A stretch of DNA of 64,000 bases from Actinomycetota bacterium (lineage in GTDB: Bacteria > Actinomycetota > Thermoleophilia > Solirubrobacterales > 70-9). Below the pieces are notes generated by a model. It saw nothing but the letters and a program-made list of their open reading frames with translations, searched no databases and was not told the origin of the DNA. The translations under genes were made by a program, and so were the position numbers. The stretch lies in contig VAYN01000011.1 of the NCBI GenBank assembly GCA_005885405.1, forward strand, positions 29,195-93,194, written 5' to 3'. Positions 42,382 through 50,003 of the stretch are shown piece after piece (the stretch's first letter is position 1; every line of letters begins with the position of its first letter).

Positions 42382-42681
42382 ATGGGGGCGATGTCGACCG
42401 GCACCATCGAGCGTCCCCGTTCCGCCGGGCCGGATTCCGGCCTCGGGGGCAACTGGCGGGTGATCGTCCGCAACGACAACCACAACACCTTCGACCACGT
42501 CGCCCAGACGCTGGCGCGGGTGATCCCCGGCGTCTCTCTCGACCAGGGCTACCGGATCGCCGAGACGATCCACAACGGCGGCCAGGCGATCGTCTGGTCG
42601 GGGCCGCGCGAGCCCGCCGAGCACTACTGGGAGCAGCTGGAGGGGGCGGGGTTGACGATGGCCCCGCTGGAGCGGGCGTAA
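42382..42681 (+). CDS. clpS: ATP-dependent Clp protease adaptor ClpS
   Basis: 99 residues. The ClpS core WRVIVRNDNHNTFDHVAQTL and ETIHNGGQAIVWSGPREPAE is clear, with the Asn-Asp binding pocket for N-degron substrates and the conserved His. A 25-residue flexible N-terminus precedes it. ClpS delivers N-end-rule proteins to ClpAP/ClpCP. It faces the ccr operon tail to tail with a short hairpin between. Confidence 0.9.
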   Translation: MGAMSTGTIERPRSAGPDSGLGGNWRVIVRNDNHNTFDHVAQTLARVIPGVSLDQGYRIAETIHNGGQAIVWSGPREPAEHYWEQLEGAGLTMAPLERA

Positions 42682-42684
42682 AAC

Positions 42685-42699
42685 GCCGGCGTCGCCGGC
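42685..42699. terminator. Hairpin between clpS and the ccr operon
   Basis: GCCGGC-GTC-GCCGGC is a perfect 6-bp stem with a 3-base loop lying between the clpS stop and the end of the convergent small gene after ccr. It lacks a T-run, so it is a weak terminator candidate supported mainly by position. Confidence 0.4.
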
Positions 42700-42701
42700 A
42701 G

Positions 42702-42900
42702 CTACTCGGCGGCGACGAGGATGTGCCAGGCCGGCAGCAGCGGGATGTCGTAGAGGTCGATGATCGCCGCCCGGGCCTGCTCGATCTCCTCCGAGTACCA
42801 GTAGCGTTCGAAGTCCGAGCGCTTCTCCCAGACCATCGTCTGGCGGAAGGCGAGCGGGTCGTCGGTCGAAGATGTGCCAGTCGAGGGTGCAGACCTCCAT
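42702..42900 (-). pseudogene. Small gene coupled to ccr, interrupted by a one-base frameshift
   Basis: Its ATG overlaps the ccr stop (ATGA). The first frame gives MEVCTLDWHIFDR, then a shift of one base near 42855-42870 is needed to reach DDPLAFRQTMVWEKRSDFE, RYWYSEEIEQARAAIIDLYD and IPLLPAWHILVAAE before a TAG. The total length (199 bases) is one more than a multiple of three. I do not recognise the family; it would be about 65 residues, acidic and rich in aromatics. Strong coupling suggests it works with Ccr. Confidence 0.6.
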
Positions 42901-44162
42901 CAGGCACCCACCTCCGCCCGGATCGCGCCGGGGCCGTCCTCGTACTTGCCCTCGTCCTCGGACTCGGCGCCGACGAGGATCGCGATCTTGCCCATGTGCT
43001 TGTTTTCATGCATCAGCTGGTGGGCGTGGGGGACGCCCTCGAAGCCCATCGTTTCCGAGAGCACCGGTCGCACCTTGCCCTCGGCCATCAGCTGGTTCGC
43101 CCGCATGCACTCATACGCGTTGGCGAAGTGGGAGCCGATGATCTGCTTCTGCTTCATCCACAGGTAGCGGACGTCGAAATCGAGCTGGTAGCCGGAGGTG
43201 GCGCCGCAGATGACGACTTTGCCGAACGGCTTGACGGTGAGGACCGAGGTTGGGAAGGTCGCCCGGCCGACGTGCTCGAAGACGATGTCGGGAGCGTCGC
43301 CGAGAATCTCCTTGACCCGGTTGGAGAAGGCGCGGGAGCCCTTGAAGCGCGCCTTGTCAGCGGCGGGGTCAGTGAGGTTGTCGTCGGTCCGCATCATCTC
43401 GCGGAACTCGTTGCGGTTGACGTAGTCGACGGCGCCGAGCTTCTTGATCAGCTCGCCCTTCTCGTCGGAGGAGACGACGCCGACAGCGTTGGCGCCGGCG
43501 GCTTTGCAGAGCTGGACGGCGAAGACGCCGAGGCCGCCGGCCGCGCCCCAGATGAGGACGTTGTCACCGGCCTGCATGTTGCACTGGTCCATCAGCATCC
43601 GGTAGGCGGTGAAGTAGGTGAGGCCGTAGGAGGATGAGTCGACCCAGGAGAGGTTGCGCGGCTTCGGCAGCAGCTGCTGCGCCTGCACCTTGGTGAACTG
43701 GGCGAAGGAGCCCCAGGTCGTCTCGTAGCCCCAGATCCGCTGGCTCGGAGCCGCCATTGGGTCGAGCCCGTGGACCTCGACGTCCTCGTAGGAGGCCTGG
43801 TTGCAGTGGATCACGACCTCGTCGCCGACTTTCCAGCGGGTGACGCCCTCGCCGACTTTCCAAACGACGCCGGAAGCGTCGGAGCCGCCGATGTGGTGGC
43901 CGAACTCGGGATGGTCGCCGTACCCGAAGACCGACACCGGCTCGCCCAGCGAGGCCCAGACGTTGTTGAAGTTGACGCCGGCGGCCATCACCCGCACGAT
44001 CACCTCGAAGGCGCCGGGCTCGGGGACTTCGATCTGCTCGAGCTGGAACGCGTCTTTGGGTTCGCCCTCACGCTCCTGGCGGATAACCCACGCCGCCATC
44101 GTCTCCGGCAGCGTGCCGGGCTCGACGTCCAACTTCGCAACTGCACTCGTGTCAACGGCCAA
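42900..44162 (-). CDS. ccr: Crotonyl-CoA carboxylase/reductase
   Basis: 420 residues, the key enzyme of the ethylmalonyl-CoA pathway: crotonyl-CoA + CO2 + NADPH to (2S)-ethylmalonyl-CoA. It is an MDR-type reductase with the Ccr-specific long form: GVNFNNVWASLGEPVSVF, HIGGSDASGVVWKVGEG, GYETTWGSFAQFTKVQAQQL, the cofactor loop IWGAAGGLGVFAVQL, FEHVGRATFPTSVL and SHFANAYECMRANQL. The last three contain residues that bind CO2 in this family (Asn, Phe, Glu, His). Ordinary quinone reductases lack them. Translation is coupled to a small downstream gene. Confidence 0.93.
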   Translation of the reverse strand: MAVDTSAVAKLDVEPGTLPETMAAWVIRQEREGEPKDAFQLEQIEVPEPGAFEVIVRVMAAGVNFNNVWASLGEPVSVFGYGDHPEFGHHIGGSDASGVVWKVGEGVTRWKVGDEVVIHCNQASYEDVEVHGLDPMAAPSQRIWGYETTWGSFAQFTKVQAQQLLPKPRNLSWVDSSSYGLTYFTAYRMLMDQCNMQAGDNVLIWGAAGGLGVFAVQLCKAAGANAVGVVSSDEKGELIKKLGAVDYVNRNEFREMMRTDDNLTDPAADKARFKGSRAFSNRVKEILGDAPDIVFEHVGRATFPTSVLTVKPFGKVVICGATSGYQLDFDVRYLWMKQKQIIGSHFANAYECMRANQLMAEGKVRPVLSETMGFEGVPHAHQLMHENKHMGKIAILVGAESEDEGKYEDGPGAIRAEVGA

Positions 44163-44213
44163 GACTCGGCTCCTCCGCGGGTCGTCTACAGGAGCCGCGA
44201 ATCCTAGATGAGA

Positions 44214-45455
44214 CTAGGCGGCTTCGGCTTCGGGGAGCTCTGGGTCGCGTTCGCGAAGCTCGGGAGCAGTGATCTCACGCACCGTCGCCTCGACCGGCGT
44301 CGGGGCCTCGATCTCCTTGCCGGGAGCGACGCCGAGGCCCTCGACTTTGCGCAGTTGCGGCAGCAGGCGCCGTTCCATCGAGCCGACGGCGGTGTCGTAG
44401 GCGCCGGTGGCGGTGCGCAGGCCGCGGCCGATCTTGTCGAAGTCGCCGAGGAATTTGCCGAAGCGGGCGTGCAGGGTTTTCGCTGCCTCGGCGACCTCGG
44501 CCGCCTCGGCGACCATCCGCTCCTGTCGCCAGCCCAGCTCCATCGTCCGCAGCAGGCCGATCAATGAGGTCGGGCTGACGAGGAGGACGTTGCGCTCCAG
44601 GGCGTAGTCGAAGAGGGCGGGGTCGGCGGCGAAGGCCGCGTGCAGGGCCGGCTCGTTGGGGATGAAGCAGACGACCAGGTCCGGCATCTCGCCGGCGTTG
44701 AACTGGCCCTGGTAGTCCTTGGAGCTGAGGCTGCGCACGTGCTCTCGCGCCTGCCGCGCGTGGCGCTCGAGGTGGACCCGGCGCTCGGATTCGACCTCGC
44801 TCTCCTGCGCGTCGAGGAAGGCATCGAGCGGCACCTTCGAGTCGGCGACGAAGCTGCGGCCCTCCGGCAGCAGGAAGCGGGCGTCCGGGCGCAGGTTGCC
44901 GTCTTCGGTGCGAAGCGTCTGCTGCAGCTCAAAGTCGACGTGCTCGGTCATGCCGGCGATCTCGACGCAGCGGCGCAGCTGCAGCTCGCCCCACTGGCCG
45001 CGGGTCTGTGGCTGGCGCAGCGCCTTCTTCAGGCCCGCGGTCTCGCTGTTGAGGTTGCCGATCGTCTGCCCCATCTGCTCGAGCATGGCCTGCGTACGGA
45101 GGTCGGTCTCGCCGCGACGCTGCACCTGCTCTTCGATCTTCTTCTGCCCTTCGGCGATCCGCTCGGTCAGGCTCTTGATCTCCGCCTGGCGCTTGTCGAG
45201 CGCCGCCTCGGCGCTCTTGACGTCGACCTCGCGCGCCTCCTTGTGCGCTTGCACGAACCCGGGCAGCGCCTCGGTCAGCGCTCGGGCGGTGGCCTGCGAG
45301 GCGGCTTCCTGGATCGCGGGGGCGAGATCGGGCTGCTCCGCGGGCTGCGGGCGCCGGTCGACGAGGAGGTAGATCAGGCCCCCGGCGAGGAGGACGACGG
45401 CGATGGCGAGAACGATGGTCATGACAGCGATGCTGACAACCCGTTCAGACGCCAA
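44214..45455 (-). CDS. rmuC: DNA recombination protein RmuC
   Basis: 413 residues: an N-terminal membrane helix (TIVLAIAVVLLAGGLIYLLV), a coiled coil (about 50-130, SLTERIAEGQKKIEEQVQRR), and the RmuC PD-(D/E)XK-like core with TRGQWGELQLRRCVEIAGM, LRPDARFLLPEGRSFVADSK and CFIPNEPALHAAFAADPALF. RmuC limits inversions between short repeats and is thought to be a nuclease. That role is interesting next to the palindromes described here, but no direct link is shown. Confidence 0.9.
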   Translation of the reverse strand: MASERVVSIAVMTIVLAIAVVLLAGGLIYLLVDRRPQPAEQPDLAPAIQEAASQATARALTEALPGFVQAHKEAREVDVKSAEAALDKRQAEIKSLTERIAEGQKKIEEQVQRRGETDLRTQAMLEQMGQTIGNLNSETAGLKKALRQPQTRGQWGELQLRRCVEIAGMTEHVDFELQQTLRTEDGNLRPDARFLLPEGRSFVADSKVPLDAFLDAQESEVESERRVHLERHARQAREHVRSLSSKDYQGQFNAGEMPDLVVCFIPNEPALHAAFAADPALFDYALERNVLLVSPTSLIGLLRTMELGWRQERMVAEAAEVAEAAKTLHARFGKFLGDFDKIGRGLRTATGAYDTAVGSMERRLLPQLRKVEGLGVAPGKEIEAPTPVEATVREITAPELRERDPELPEAEAA

Positions 45456-45503
45456 CCGCGATCTGAAACGCCGCTTGCAGCGGCTTCGCGGAGGTGCTCT
45501 TCG

Positions 45504-45989
45504 CTAGGGCAGCAGAACGTCGTTCTGCGAGGAGGCGCGGTACTTGCCGACCTTCAGGTGGGCGGGGCGCGCTTTCGGTAGTCCCACCGCGCTGATCGTG
45601 TAGGAACCGGCGGAGAGGTCGACCTGGAAGCTGCCCGGGCTGCGGGCGAAGACGGTGTCGGTTTCCTCTTCCTTCGCGCCCTGGAGCTTCAGTTTCGCGT
45701 CGGTCGGGGTCTGGTTGGCGACGACGATGGTGACGTCGAGCGGCTTCTTCGTCTTGATCGGCGGCTCGGGGTCGTTTTCGTTCTGCGGGATCTCCTGCGT
45801 CGCTTCGGCGCGGACCCCGATCTGCAGCGGCTGCACGATCACCTCTTTCGGGCTGATCGTGACGCTGATTCGGGTCGAGACGTTTGGCCGCTGCTCGTTG
45901 GCGTGGCGGTCTTCGCCACACCCCACCAACAACGCGGTCGTGCCGATCAGCCCGATGATCGCCACCGCTCTCGCTCTCCCTCGGCCCAT
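45504..45989 (-). CDS. Hypothetical lipoprotein
   Basis: 161 residues. A signal ending in the lipobox LLVGCGED marks it as a lipoprotein. The mature part has two beta-rich stretches, ISVTISPKEVIVQPLQIGVR and LDVTIVVANQTPTDAKLKLQ, followed by SPGSFQVDLSAGSYTISAVG, the pattern of an Ig-like fold. Family not recognised. It ends 48 bases before the rmuC start on the same strand. Confidence 0.7.
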   Translation of the reverse strand: MGRGRARAVAIIGLIGTTALLVGCGEDRHANEQRPNVSTRISVTISPKEVIVQPLQIGVRAEATQEIPQNENDPEPPIKTKKPLDVTIVVANQTPTDAKLKLQGAKEEETDTVFARSPGSFQVDLSAGSYTISAVGLPKARPAHLKVGKYRASSQNDVLLP

Positions 45990-46001
45990 GCGGGCCTGAA
46001 T

Positions 46002-46910
46002 TTAACCGAAGGGGAGGGCGGTGACTTCGGCCGTAACGCCATCTTCACCTACGGCGAGCGTCGTTCCCGGCTCCGCCTCGCGGCGCAGGATCGCCAGCCC
46101 GATCGGCCCGAAGGCGGGGGAGACGGCGGCGCTGCCGACAGTGCCGACCTCTTTCTCGCCCAGCCGCAGCACCTCGCCGCCCTGCGCCGGGGCGCTGAGC
46201 CGCAGCCCCCGCAAGTGCCGGTTCGGCTTGCCCTTGTAATGGAGGCGGGCGACCGTCTCCTGGCCGATGTAACAGCCCTTGGTGAAGCTGACCGTCTGCT
46301 CGACGATGCCGGCCTCGGCGGGCATCGTCTCCGTTCCCATCTCGGCCCCGAAGCGCGGCTGCCCGGCCTCGATGCGGAGGATCTCCGCCGCCTCGGGGGA
46401 GACCTCGACGGCGCCGGCGCCGGTGAGGGTGGCATGAACGCGATCGCGGTCCGCGGCGGGAACGATCAAGTCGACGCCCCCGTCGGTGCGGAGCCTGGTG
46501 GCCTCGACCGCGCGGGCGATCTCGGTCGCGCGCGGACCGATCAGGGAGAGGAGGACGTATTCGTCGCTTGCGTCAGAGACCTCGACCTCGCGCCCGATCT
46601 TGTACATCTGCAGATGCCGCCGCGCCGCCTCGAACCCGGCCGGCTCGAGATCGAGCCAAAGCTCCGACCCCTCACTAGGCCGCAGGACCCGCAAGTCCGC
46701 CTGCATATGCCCCTTGCGATCCAGCAGCGCCGCATAGACCCAAGCACCCGGCTCCACCGCCTCGACGTCCTGGGTCAGCTGCCCCTGCAGGTACTCAGCA
46801 GCCTCCGACCCGCTGACGATCAGCAACCCACGCCCGGGCCACTCAACCAGCCCGCATTCCTCACGAAGCTGCCGGTACTGCGCATCAAGCTCGATCAAAG
46901 CCTCACTCAT
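46002..46910 (-). CDS. ygfZ: YgfZ/GcvT-like folate-binding protein
   Basis: 302 residues. The YgfZ signature K-G-C-Y-x-G-Q-E appears as TKGCYIGQETVARLHYKG at about residues 205-222, and the GcvT-like fold starts with EYLQGQLTQDVEAVEPG. YgfZ proteins bind tetrahydrofolate and help maintain Fe-S enzymes. The start ATG at 46910 is preferred; the frame extends further to 46967 but that extension is encoded by the palindromic repeat that lies upstream. Confidence 0.88.
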   Translation of the reverse strand: MSEALIELDAQYRQLREECGLVEWPGRGLLIVSGSEAAEYLQGQLTQDVEAVEPGAWVYAALLDRKGHMQADLRVLRPSEGSELWLDLEPAGFEAARRHLQMYKIGREVEVSDASDEYVLLSLIGPRATEIARAVEATRLRTDGGVDLIVPAADRDRVHATLTGAGAVEVSPEAAEILRIEAGQPRFGAEMGTETMPAEAGIVEQTVSFTKGCYIGQETVARLHYKGKPNRHLRGLRLSAPAQGGEVLRLGEKEVGTVGSAAVSPAFGPIGLAILRREAEPGTTLAVGEDGVTAEVTALPFG

Positions 46911-46918
46911 CCCCAAGA

Positions 46919-47041
46919 GTCTAGAAAGACGGATCAATGGGAGGGCGGGGGTGCCTCCTCCAGACACTCAGCATGAGCCATAGGCGAGCTGCGTCTGGAG
47001 GAGGAACCCCCGCCCTCCCACAACCCATCCGTCTTTTAGAC
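46919..47041. repeat. 81-bp palindromic element with extended outer arms, ygfZ-mntR intergenic copy
   Basis: The core (46939-47019) has 27-bp arms (46939-46965 and 46993-47019, one pair mismatched) around a 27-base loop. It is the reverse complement of the element in fbiC (52582-52662) at 79 of 81 positions, including the whole loop. Outside the core, 46925-46934 pairs with 47027-47036, and with a one-base bulge pairing reaches GTCTA at 46919 and TAGAC at 47041, which is part of a DtxR-type operator. The divergent ygfZ and mntR promoters must be within or beside it. Confidence 0.9.
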
Positions 47042-47071
47042 GTGTCAAACTCTTTTAGACGTGTCTAACTC
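47034..47071 (+). promoter_or_regulatory. Tandem DtxR/MntR-type operators at the mntR start
   Basis: Two adjacent 19-base direct repeats, TTTTAGACGTGTCWAACTC (47034-47052 and 47053-47071). Each contains a palindrome: TTAGAC-GT-GTCTAA is perfect in the second copy and has one change in the first. The form matches DtxR/MntR-family boxes, so autoregulation by the adjacent mntR product with Mn2+ is a sound inference. The second box covers the GTG start codon at 47061, which leaves little or no untranslated leader. Confidence 0.7.
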
Positions 47072-47498
47072 CCAAGCAATAGAGGACTACGCAAAGACGA
47101 TCTACTCGCTCTCCTGCGAGCGCGACGGCCTCGTCCTCAACGGCGAGGTCGCAGACCGCCTTGACGTAACTCCGGCGACGGCGACCTCGATGCTGAAACG
47201 ACTCGCCGACCTCGGCCTGGTCGAGTACTTCCCCTACAAGGGGGTCAGCCTCACCCCGGCGGGGGAGAAGGTCGCGCTCGAGGTGATCCGCCACCACCGC
47301 CTGATCGAGGCCTACCTCTCCGAGGCCCTGGGGATGCCCGAGGACCGCGTCCACGAGGAGGCTGAGGTGCTCGAGCACTACATCTCCGAGGAGCTCGAGG
47401 CGCTGATCGCCGCCAAGCTCGGCGAACCGCGCCACGACCCCCACGGCACGCCGATCCCGGGCCCCGACCTCGTCCCGCCCACGTGGGGGGCGCGGTGA
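47061..47498 (+). CDS. mntR: DtxR-family metal-dependent regulator, probable MntR
   Basis: 145 residues: QAIEDYAKTIYSL and the winged-helix recognition region VADRLDVTPATATSMLKRLA, DLGLVEYFPYKGVSLTPAGE, then the metal/dimer domain HHRLIEAYLSEALGMPEDRV with HEEAEVLEHYISEELEAL. The short form without an SH3-like domain fits MntR/TroR better than IdeR. The next gene is an Nramp transporter, translated with a GTGA overlap. It probably represses mntH when Mn is plentiful. The GTG start inside the operator suggests a leaderless mRNA. Confidence 0.85.
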   Translation: MSNSQAIEDYAKTIYSLSCERDGLVLNGEVADRLDVTPATATSMLKRLADLGLVEYFPYKGVSLTPAGEKVALEVIRHHRLIEAYLSEALGMPEDRVHEEAEVLEHYISEELEALIAAKLGEPRHDPHGTPIPGPDLVPPTWGAR

Positions 47499-48835
47499 AA
47501 CCGCTGCCCGGCCCGTCAGTCGTCGAGGAGGTCAGCGCCCGGCATGAGGCGGACGTCGAAGACGTCCTTCCCGGCGAGGCCGCGGTCGCCGAAGCCGCCC
47601 GCCGCTCGCTCGATGGCCACCGCCACGGCGTCCGCCGCGTCTGGCCCTTCCTCGGCCCCGCCTTCGTCGCCGCCGTCGCCTACATCGACCCCGGCAACTT
47701 CGCCACCAACATCTCCGGCGGCGCCCAGTACGGCTACCTGCTGCTCTGGGTCGTGCTGGCCGCCAACCTGATCGCGATGCTGGTCCAGACCCAGTCGGCG
47801 AAGCTGGGGATCGCGACCGGCAAGAACCTGGCCGAGCTCTGCCGCGAGCGCTTCTCGCGCCGTACCTCGATCGGCCTTTGGCTGCAGGCCGAGCTGGTGG
47901 CGATGGCGACCGACATCGCCGAGGTCGTCGGCGCCGCGCTCGGGCTCAACCTGCTCTTCGGGATCCCGCTCTTCCCGGCCGGGATCATCGCCGGCATCGG
48001 CGCCTTCACGATCCTCGGCCTGCAACGGATGGGCTTCCGCCGCCTCGAGGCCGGGATCTCGGTCTTGGTCGGAGTGGTCGTCGCCTCCTTCGTTTACGAG
48101 CTCTTCGACGCTGGCCCCGACGGCGGCGAAATCGCCAAGCACCTGGTCACGCCCGGCTTCGCCGGTACCGAGAGCATCCTGCTCGCCACCGGGATCATCG
48201 GCGCGACGGTGATGCCGCACGTCGTCTACCTGCACTCGGCGCTGACCCAGCGGCGGATCGTCGGCCGCAACCCGGCGGAGCGCAAGCGCATCCTCGGCTT
48301 CGAGAAAGTCGACGTCGTCATCGCCCTCTCGTTGGCGGGCCTGGTCAACCTCTCGATGATGATCGTCGCCGCGGCCCTCTTCCACACCAGCGGGCTGACC
48401 GGGGTCGACTCGATCGATGGCGCTTACGAAGCGCTGCAGACGCTCGTCTCCGACCGGGCGGCGACGGTCTTCGGCATCGCCCTGCTCGCCTCCGGCTTTG
48501 CCTCCTCCTCGGTCGGGACGATGGCCGGCCAGGTCGTGATGCAGGGCTTCATCCGCCGCCGCATCCCCCTCTTCCTGCGCCGCGCGATCACCCTGGCGCC
48601 GGCGCTCTTCGTCCTCGCGATCGGCCTCGACCCGACCGACGCCCTCGTCGGCAGCCAGGTCGTCCTCTCCTTCGGCATCCCCTTCGCCCTCGTCCCGCTC
48701 CTCCTCATCGCCGCCGACCGCGAGGTGATGGGAGACCTCGTCAACCCGAGGTGGCTGAGCGCGCTGGCGGGCGTCCTCGCCGCTCTGATCATCGGCCTCA
48801 ACGCCTTCCTGCTCTTCGACCTGGCAACCGGTTGA
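47495..48835 (+). CDS. mntH: Nramp-family divalent metal transporter, probable manganese importer
   Basis: 446 residues with 10-11 membrane helices. AYIDPGNFATNISGGAQYGY carries the metal-binding DPGN (residues 65-68) and GATVMPHVVYLHSAL the MPH motif on helix 6. The family imports Mn2+ or Fe2+ with protons. Start chosen at GTG 47495 because GTGA overlaps the mntR stop; a GTG at 47483 adds only four residues. About 40 N-terminal residues precede the first helix. Genetic coupling to mntR supports Mn2+. Confidence 0.9.
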   Translation: MKPLPGPSVVEEVSARHEADVEDVLPGEAAVAEAARRSLDGHRHGVRRVWPFLGPAFVAAVAYIDPGNFATNISGGAQYGYLLLWVVLAANLIAMLVQTQSAKLGIATGKNLAELCRERFSRRTSIGLWLQAELVAMATDIAEVVGAALGLNLLFGIPLFPAGIIAGIGAFTILGLQRMGFRRLEAGISVLVGVVVASFVYELFDAGPDGGEIAKHLVTPGFAGTESILLATGIIGATVMPHVVYLHSALTQRRIVGRNPAERKRILGFEKVDVVIALSLAGLVNLSMMIVAAALFHTSGLTGVDSIDGAYEALQTLVSDRAATVFGIALLASGFASSSVGTMAGQVVMQGFIRRRIPLFLRRAITLAPALFVLAIGLDPTDALVGSQVVLSFGIPFALVPLLLIAADREVMGDLVNPRWLSALAGVLAALIIGLNAFLLFDLATG

Positions 48836-49308
48836 CGAAGAGGCGGGCGGAGATCGCCGTCAGCTCGGAGCTGTCTGCCGAGCCGGAGAAGGTCTGGGCG
48901 CGGGCGATCGATCCCAGCGGGATCAACGACGAGCTGCGGCCGTTGATGCGGATGACCGTTCCGCGTGGTCTTCCCGACTTCGGGCTCGCGGATCCCGAGC
49001 CCGGCAACATCGGCCGCAGCTGGCTGCTCCTCTTCGGCTTCCTCCCCTTCGACTACGACGACCTCAACATCGTCCGCCTCGAACCCGGCCGCAGCTTCCT
49101 CGAGCGCTCCTCGATGCTCTCGATGCGCCTCTGGGAACACGAGCGCACGCTCGACCCGCTCGGCTCCGATCGCTGCCGGCTAACCGACCGCGTCGCCTGG
49201 GAGCCACGCCTACCGCTGCCGGGGCGACTCTTCCGCCCGCTGGTCAGAGCCATCTTCAAACACCGCCACCGGCGCCTGCGACGTGCCCGATACGCTTCGA
49301 ACAGATGA
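48832..49308 (+). CDS. SRPBCC-fold (polyketide cyclase/dehydrase-like) protein
   Basis: 158 residues from the TTG at 48832, whose TTGA overlaps the mntH stop. SSELSAEPEKVWARAIDPSG at the start, GRSWLLLFGFLPFDYDDLNI in the middle and RVAWEPRLPLPGRLFRPLVR towards the end give the START-like helix-grip pattern of SRPBCC proteins, which bind hydrophobic ligands. The function in a manganese operon is unknown. Confidence 0.7.
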   Translation: MTKRRAEIAVSSELSAEPEKVWARAIDPSGINDELRPLMRMTVPRGLPDFGLADPEPGNIGRSWLLLFGFLPFDYDDLNIVRLEPGRSFLERSSMLSMRLWEHERTLDPLGSDRCRLTDRVAWEPRLPLPGRLFRPLVRAIFKHRHRRLRRARYASNR

Positions 49309-49676
49309 GTCTCGCCACCGACTTCCAGCGCATCCTCCAGACGCTGCCGCCGGACTGGACCGACCTCGAGGTCGACATGCGGATCGAGGACATGTCCAAT
49401 TACGTCGACACCGCCGTCGCGGTGAGCCAGGTCAACGCGCAGGTCTACCAGCACCCCGAGTCCGAGGGCTGGCACTGGCGCCTCCTGATCGCACACAGCT
49501 TCGGCCACGCCGCCGCAGCGGAGACCGTCTCCGGCGTGCTGGCGAAACTCGACGGCGAAGGCGTCGCGGGCGAGCTGCGGGTCGCCGAGGTGCGCGAGGG
49601 TCGCTCCGAGGTCGTGCAGATGTGGGGCCGGCCGGAGAGCGTGCGGGAAGAGTTCCGCGAGCGCCGGTCGCTGTAG
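49305..49676 (+). CDS. Hypothetical protein (123 aa)
   Basis: Not recognised. ATGA overlaps the SRPBCC stop. It begins MSLATDFQRILQTLPPDWTD and has MRIEDMSNYVDTAVAVSQVN, HWRLLIAHSFGHAAAAETVS and a charged C-terminus. It looks like a small soluble alpha-beta domain. Operon position after mntR-mntH-SRPBCC suggests cotranscription. Confidence 0.65.
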   Translation: MSLATDFQRILQTLPPDWTDLEVDMRIEDMSNYVDTAVAVSQVNAQVYQHPESEGWHWRLLIAHSFGHAAAAETVSGVLAKLDGEGVAGELRVAEVREGRSEVVQMWGRPESVREEFRERRSL

Positions 49677-49679
49677 CCG

Positions 49680-50003
49680 GTGGCGCGCGTCCTCAGCATC
49701 GCCGTCGACCTGATGCTCGGCAGCAAGGTCCAGGAGACCCTGACCGCGGCCGGGTACGAAGTCGTCGCCTCGCCCTCGATCGAGGAGACCACCTGGGACG
49801 GCGTCGAGCTGATCGTCGCCGACCTCGACGTCGAGAACCCCGAGGCGCTGGTCGGCCTGGGGATGCCGGTCCTCGGCTACTACTCCCACGTCGACGTGGA
49901 GACCAAGGAAGCGGCCGAGGCGGCCGGCGTCGACAAGGTCGTGCCGCGCTCGCGGATGGCGCGGGAACTACCCGACCTGGTGAAAGGCCTGCTCGACGTC
50001 TAG
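49680..50003 (+). CDS. Receiver-like (CheY-fold) domain protein
   Basis: 107 residues, start GTG 49680. The layout is that of a response-regulator receiver domain: VLSIAVDLMLGSKVQETLTA (the usual acidic pair is reduced to one Asp), VELIVADLDVENPE with a possible phospho-acceptor Asp, MPVLGYYSHVD in place of the Thr strand, and DKVVPRSRM with the conserved Lys. Without the acidic pair phosphorylation is doubtful; a pseudo-receiver is likely. Its last 36 bases overlap the convergent ABC binding-protein gene. Confidence 0.65.
   Translation: MARVLSIAVDLMLGSKVQETLTAAGYEVVASPSIEETTWDGVELIVADLDVENPEALVGLGMPVLGYYSHVDVETKEAAEAAGVDKVVPRSRMARELPDLVKGLLDV

Noticed and set aside
42280-42900. 206-codon minus-strand frame over the end of ccr and clpS
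   Set aside because: Only its first 14 codons are plausible; the coherent protein continues in another frame, and the rest is antisense to clpS and the flippase.
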